From Pseudomonas sp. CHM02 (GTDB lineage: Bacteria; Pseudomonadota; Gammaproteobacteria; Pseudomonadales; Pseudomonadaceae), in the NCBI RefSeq assembly GCF_000612585.1, contig NZ_JFCA01000034.1, positions 1-64,000 of the forward strand: a stretch of 64,000 nucleotides of DNA, written 5' to 3'. The notes below the pieces were generated by a model that was not told the DNA's origin, made no database searches, and saw nothing but the letters and a program-made list of their open reading frames with translations. Positions 61,203-64,000 of the stretch are shown here, in pieces (the first letter of the stretch is position 1; the number at the start of each line of letters is the position of its first letter). The translations under genes were made by a program, and so were the position numbers.

Positions 61203-61815
61203 GGACGTAGTGCATGATCGCCACGAAATGCAGCAGGCTGCCGCCGATTACGAACAGGTGCCAGATGCCATGGGAATGCCGCAGGCGGTCCTCCAGGGCA
61301 AAGAAGATAATGCCGACGGTGTACAACACCCCGCCTGAAGCCAACCAGATAAACCCCGCCGTGCCCAGTGCTGCAATCAACGGTTTGACCGCCACCAGCA
61401 CGATCCAGCCCATCACCGCATAGATCACGATCGACAGGATGCGCGCCTCGGAGCGCGGCTTGATCTCCTGCAAAATCCCGATCACCGCCAGCCCCCACAC
61501 GATGCCGAACAGTGTCCAGCCCCACGGCCCTCTCAAGGTCACCAGGCAAAACGGCGTGTAGCTGCCGGCAATCAACAGGTAGATCGAAAAGTGATCGACC
61601 TTCTGCATGATCTCTTTTCGGCGCCCCTGCACGCTGTGGTACACGGTGGACGCGCTGTACAGCACCATCAAGGTAAAGCCATAGATCGCCACGCTGACGA
61701 TCTTCCAGGGGCTGCCGTCCAGGCTCGCCACCACCAACATCCATACCGCGCCAATACTGGCCGCAACCGCCCCGAGCAAATGGCTCCAGGCGTTGAATCG
61801 TTCCCCGTGATACAT
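61198..61815 (-). CDS. Hemolysin III family membrane protein (YqfA/PAQR type)
   Basis: 205 residues with seven hydrophobic segments. The family start MYHGERFNAWSHLLGAVAASIG and the metal-binding histidine block SYTPFCLVTLRGPWGWTLFG, with RLRHSHGIWHLFVIGGSLLHFVAIMHYVL at the end, are diagnostic. Despite the name, haemolysis is not established. The stop codon lies inside the REP sequence. Confidence 0.9.
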   Translation of the reverse strand: MYHGERFNAWSHLLGAVAASIGAVWMLVVASLDGSPWKIVSVAIYGFTLMVLYSASTVYHSVQGRRKEIMQKVDHFSIYLLIAGSYTPFCLVTLRGPWGWTLFGIVWGLAVIGILQEIKPRSEARILSIVIYAVMGWIVLVAVKPLIAALGTAGFIWLASGGVLYTVGIIFFALEDRLRHSHGIWHLFVIGGSLLHFVAIMHYVL

Positions 61816-61935
61816 GTGTCACTCACCTCGAATAACCGTTATCACCTTGAGCATTCTGACGCCAGTCACTCACTATCAGGTAACAACCTTTCTTCATTTG
61901 CTCTAACACCACTGCCCATCGGATGATTCACACCC

Positions 61936-61990
61936 TCCTTGCCGGCAATGAGGCCCTTGAGCCTTGCGGCGATCCAGCGGCCGGCTCCAA
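61936..61990. repeat. Degenerate REP pair
   Basis: CCTTGCCGGCAATGAGGCCC and GCGGCGATCCAGCGGCCGGCTCC resemble the arms of the GTAGGAGCCGG class but have several uncompensated changes. Confidence 0.5.
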
Positions 61991-62029
61991 TTACAAGGGG
62001 AGCGTGCGCCCCGATTATTGGTATTGACC

Positions 62030-62596
62030 ATGCCCGAACTTGAACCCGACGTGCCGCCACCCAGCCTATGGCAATTGTTTTACAACTTTGCCATGGTCGG
62101 TCTGTTCGGCTTTGGCGGCGTGATGCCCTGGGCGCGGCAGATGATGGTCGACCGCAGGCGTTGGGTCAGCGAACAGGCGTTCAATGAACTGCTGACCACC
62201 GGCCAGTTCTTCCCCGGCCCCAACATTGCCAACGTCGGCATCATCTACGGCCGACGGCTGCATGGCTTGCCAGGTGCGGTTGTGACAGTGTGCGGGTTGT
62301 ACCTGTTCCCCTCGCTGATCACCGTGCTCGCCGGCTTCGCCTATACAAAGTGGTGGACCCATGAGGTGGTCCAGCAGATTTTCGGCGCAGTCATGCCGAT
62401 TGCCACCGGCCTGATTCTCGGCACGACCCTGCGCCTGCTCAAGGCCATGCCCAGGACCGTCGCCAACTACGTCGCGTTCCTGATGACTTTCGTGTTGATG
62501 GCGATCCTGGTGCTGCCGCTGTGGATGGTGCTGTTGATCTGCATCCCCAGTTCGCTGGCGCTGGGGTTCATCGACACCCGCAAGGTGGCCCGCTGA
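62030..62596 (+). CDS. Chromate transporter family protein, first half of a split pair
   Basis: 188 residues, one CHR domain: LFYNFAMVGLFGFGGVMPWARQMMVDRRRWVSEQAFNELLTTGQFFPGPNIANVGIIYGRRLHGLPGA. ATG 62030 gives MPELEPDVPPPSLWQLF. Full-length ChrA has two such halves in one chain; here they are two genes. The stop overlaps the next start by one base (TGATG). It may export chromate or another anion. Confidence 0.86.
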   Translation: MPELEPDVPPPSLWQLFYNFAMVGLFGFGGVMPWARQMMVDRRRWVSEQAFNELLTTGQFFPGPNIANVGIIYGRRLHGLPGAVVTVCGLYLFPSLITVLAGFAYTKWWTHEVVQQIFGAVMPIATGLILGTTLRLLKAMPRTVANYVAFLMTFVLMAILVLPLWMVLLICIPSSLALGFIDTRKVAR

Positions 62597-63138
62597 TGCA
62601 AGCCACCCTCCTGCACCTGATGATCCAATGCTCGCTGTGGTCGCTGATGTCGATCGGCGGCAACATGGTTGCCATCGGCGATATCCACCGCTACTCCGTC
62701 AACGACATGAACTGGCTGACCGACGCACAATTCGTCGCGTTCTTCGCCCTGTCCCAGGCCCTGCCCGGGCCGAACGGCATGCTGCTGGTGTTTATCGGCC
62801 AGCAAGCCGCCGGCCTGCCCGGCGCGCTGGTCGCACTGCTGGCCAAGCTGGTGCCGTGCTCGGTGCTCACCTACATCGGCGCCGGCTGGCTGGAGCGCCA
62901 TACCGAAACGCCGTGGGTGCAGCGGGTCAAACGCAGCCTGCTGCCGATCTCCATCGGCCTGATCCTCGCCGCCAGCTACATCCTGATGAACAGCCTGGAA
63001 AGCAACGCCACCAGCCTGGTGCTGACCCTGGCCAGCGCCGCCGCGGTGTATTACACGCGGCTGAATGCGATCTGGCTGATCGTCCTCGGCGTGGTGCTGG
63101 GCCTGTGCAGTGCATGGCTGGGAGTGAACTGGTTTTAG
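62596..63138 (+). CDS. Chromate transporter family protein, second half of a split pair
   Basis: 180 residues, one CHR domain, with MSIGGNMVAIGDIHRYSVND and the PGPN motif in FALSQALPGPNGMLLVFIGQQAAGLPGALVALLAKLVPCSVLTYIGAGW. Both halves keep PGPN. The start overlaps the upstream stop by one base, so the pair is co-translated and likely forms a heterodimer, as in short-chain CHR proteins. Confidence 0.86.
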   Translation: MQATLLHLMIQCSLWSLMSIGGNMVAIGDIHRYSVNDMNWLTDAQFVAFFALSQALPGPNGMLLVFIGQQAAGLPGALVALLAKLVPCSVLTYIGAGWLERHTETPWVQRVKRSLLPISIGLILAASYILMNSLESNATSLVLTLASAAAVYYTRLNAIWLIVLGVVLGLCSAWLGVNWF

Positions 63139-63175
63139 GGGCACAATCGACCGCATTCGAACAAGAGCCCCGGCC

Positions 63176-64000
63176 ATGCTGATCGACGAAGAATTCACCC
63201 TCAAGAAACTGGAAATCTTCCTGGCGTTCATGCGCACCGGAAACCTGACCCGCGCCGCCGCCGAGCTGCAAACCAGTAACGTCAGCGTGCACCGCGCCAT
63301 CCACTCCCTGGAAAACGCCCTGCGCTGCCCGCTGTTCAAACACGAAGGGCGCAACCTCACGCCGCTGGAAAGCGCCTACGTATTGGAAGAGCGCGCGCAA
63401 AAACTGGTCGCCGATGTGGTCGACAGCGTGCGCCTTACCCGCGAAGCCGCCGGGTTCTCTGCCGAGCGCTTCAAGCTGGGCTCGCTGTATTCGCTGACCG
63501 TGAAGACCGTGCCGCAACTGATCATGGGCCTGAAGATCCGCCGCAGCGAACTCAATATCGACCTGATCCTGGGCTCCAACTTCGACCTGCTCTACAAGCT
63601 CAAGAACATGGAAGTGGACGCGATCCTCATCTCCCTGGACGAACACGCCAACGACCCCGACTGCGAGCAGATTGCGCTGTTTTCCGATGATATCTTCCTC
63701 GCCACCCCGGCTGATTCCCCCTTCGACCGTGAGCGGGAGATCGACCTCGCCGACGTGCGCGACGCCACCTTCATCACCCTCACCCAAGGCTTCGCCACGC
63801 ACCAGGATGGCAATCGCGTGTTCAAGCAGGCGGGGTTCGAGCCGAAGGTGGCGATGCAGGTCAATGACATCTTCACGCTGCTGAGCATGGTCAGCTCGGG
63901 CGTGGGTTATGCGCTGCTGCCGGGGCGGATTGCGGCGGTGTACGAGAACCGCGTGAAGTTGATACCGCTGCAACCCAGGTATCGGTTGCAGCAGCATATC
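63176..64000 (+). CDS. LysR-family regulator, truncated by the window end
   Basis: At least 275 codons with no stop before the edge. N-terminal helix-turn-helix in LKKLEIFLAFMRTGNLTRAAAELQTSNVSVHRAIHSLENALRCPLFKHEGRNLTPLESAYVLEERAQKLV, followed by the effector domain (SLYSLTVKTVPQLIMGLKIRRSELNIDLILGSNFDLLY). It begins 38 bases after the second chromate-family gene, on the same strand. Regulatory targets are not visible. Confidence 0.87.
   Translation, partial: MLIDEEFTLKKLEIFLAFMRTGNLTRAAAELQTSNVSVHRAIHSLENALRCPLFKHEGRNLTPLESAYVLEERAQKLVADVVDSVRLTREAAGFSAERFKLGSLYSLTVKTVPQLIMGLKIRRSELNIDLILGSNFDLLYKLKNMEVDAILISLDEHANDPDCEQIALFSDDIFLATPADSPFDREREIDLADVRDATFITLTQGFATHQDGNRVFKQAGFEPKVAMQVNDIFTLLSMVSSGVGYALLPGRIAAVYENRVKLIPLQPRYRLQQHI

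Noticed and set aside
62030..63138. Chromate transporter genes read as one gene broken by a frameshift
   Set aside because: The second half starts at its own ATG with a normal membrane-protein N-terminus and overlaps the stop by one base. Each half keeps its motif, so two coupled genes are more likely.

Overview
The window is chromosomal DNA from a fluorescent-group Pseudomonas. The gene content and order match Pseudomonas core clusters (sdaB-choXWV-betT-betIBA; fba-pgk-epd-tkt with the ArsR/methyltransferase gene and metK; ahcY-metF with a SAH riboswitch; bioA-rsmE). GC is high, and most gene ends are decorated with paired REP elements typical of the P. fluorescens group. Coding density is high, and I see no insertion sequence, prophage, tRNA, rRNA or CRISPR.

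Layout. (1) 45-11364: choline and glycine betaine catabolism, with serine dehydratase, the ABC choline importer, the BCCT importer BetT, the repressor BetI and the enzymes BetB and BetA. A perfect 20-bp palindrome overlies the betI promoter. (2) 11593-16925: a TldD/TldE-type protease pair, then RhlA (HAA synthase) followed by a DHA2-type exporter. (3) 17008-26532: helicase DbpA, a flavoprotein, a YccS-type membrane protein, a periplasmic binding protein, a small GNAT/peptidase/winged-helix group and a REC-PAS-GGDEF-EAL protein. (4) 26844-28265: a PL7 alginate lyase and a small Pseudomonas-type protein preceded by a cloverleaf RNA leader whose loop is complementary to that gene's ribosome binding site. 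(5) 28327-37173: fba, two small lipoproteins, pgk, epd and tkt, divergent from an ArsR/methyltransferase fusion gene and metK. (6) 37395-43830: small secreted proteins, LigB, a haem lipoprotein, MltA, a MAPEG protein and a Na+/H+ antiporter. (7) 43824-47217: a FocA/NirC channel, an orphan ExoU-like patatin phospholipase and an acyl-CoA thioesterase. (8) 47360-54089: promoter and SAH riboswitch, ahcY, metF, an orphan glycosyltransferase-like gene, a solute-binding protein and RhlE. (9) 54249-64000: YceI and cytochrome b561, BioA, RsmE, an amino-acid binding protein, a D-amino-acid-dehydrogenase-like flavoprotein with a divergent LysR gene, a HlyIII protein, a split chromate transporter pair and a truncated LysR gene.

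How it fits together. Choline is imported, oxidised to betaine and degraded toward glycine and serine, and SdaB converts serine to pyruvate. Methyl-cycle genes recur: metK beside a probable SAH-sensing ArsR/methyltransferase regulator, ahcY-metF behind a SAH riboswitch, and the SAM consumers BioA and RsmE. The observations most worth a second look are the C4-like antisense leader at 27703-27972, the ExoU-like gene without chaperone or secretion genes, the rhlA-exporter pair without rhlB, the double SAH control, and the co-varying REP pairs, one of which supplies a stop codon.
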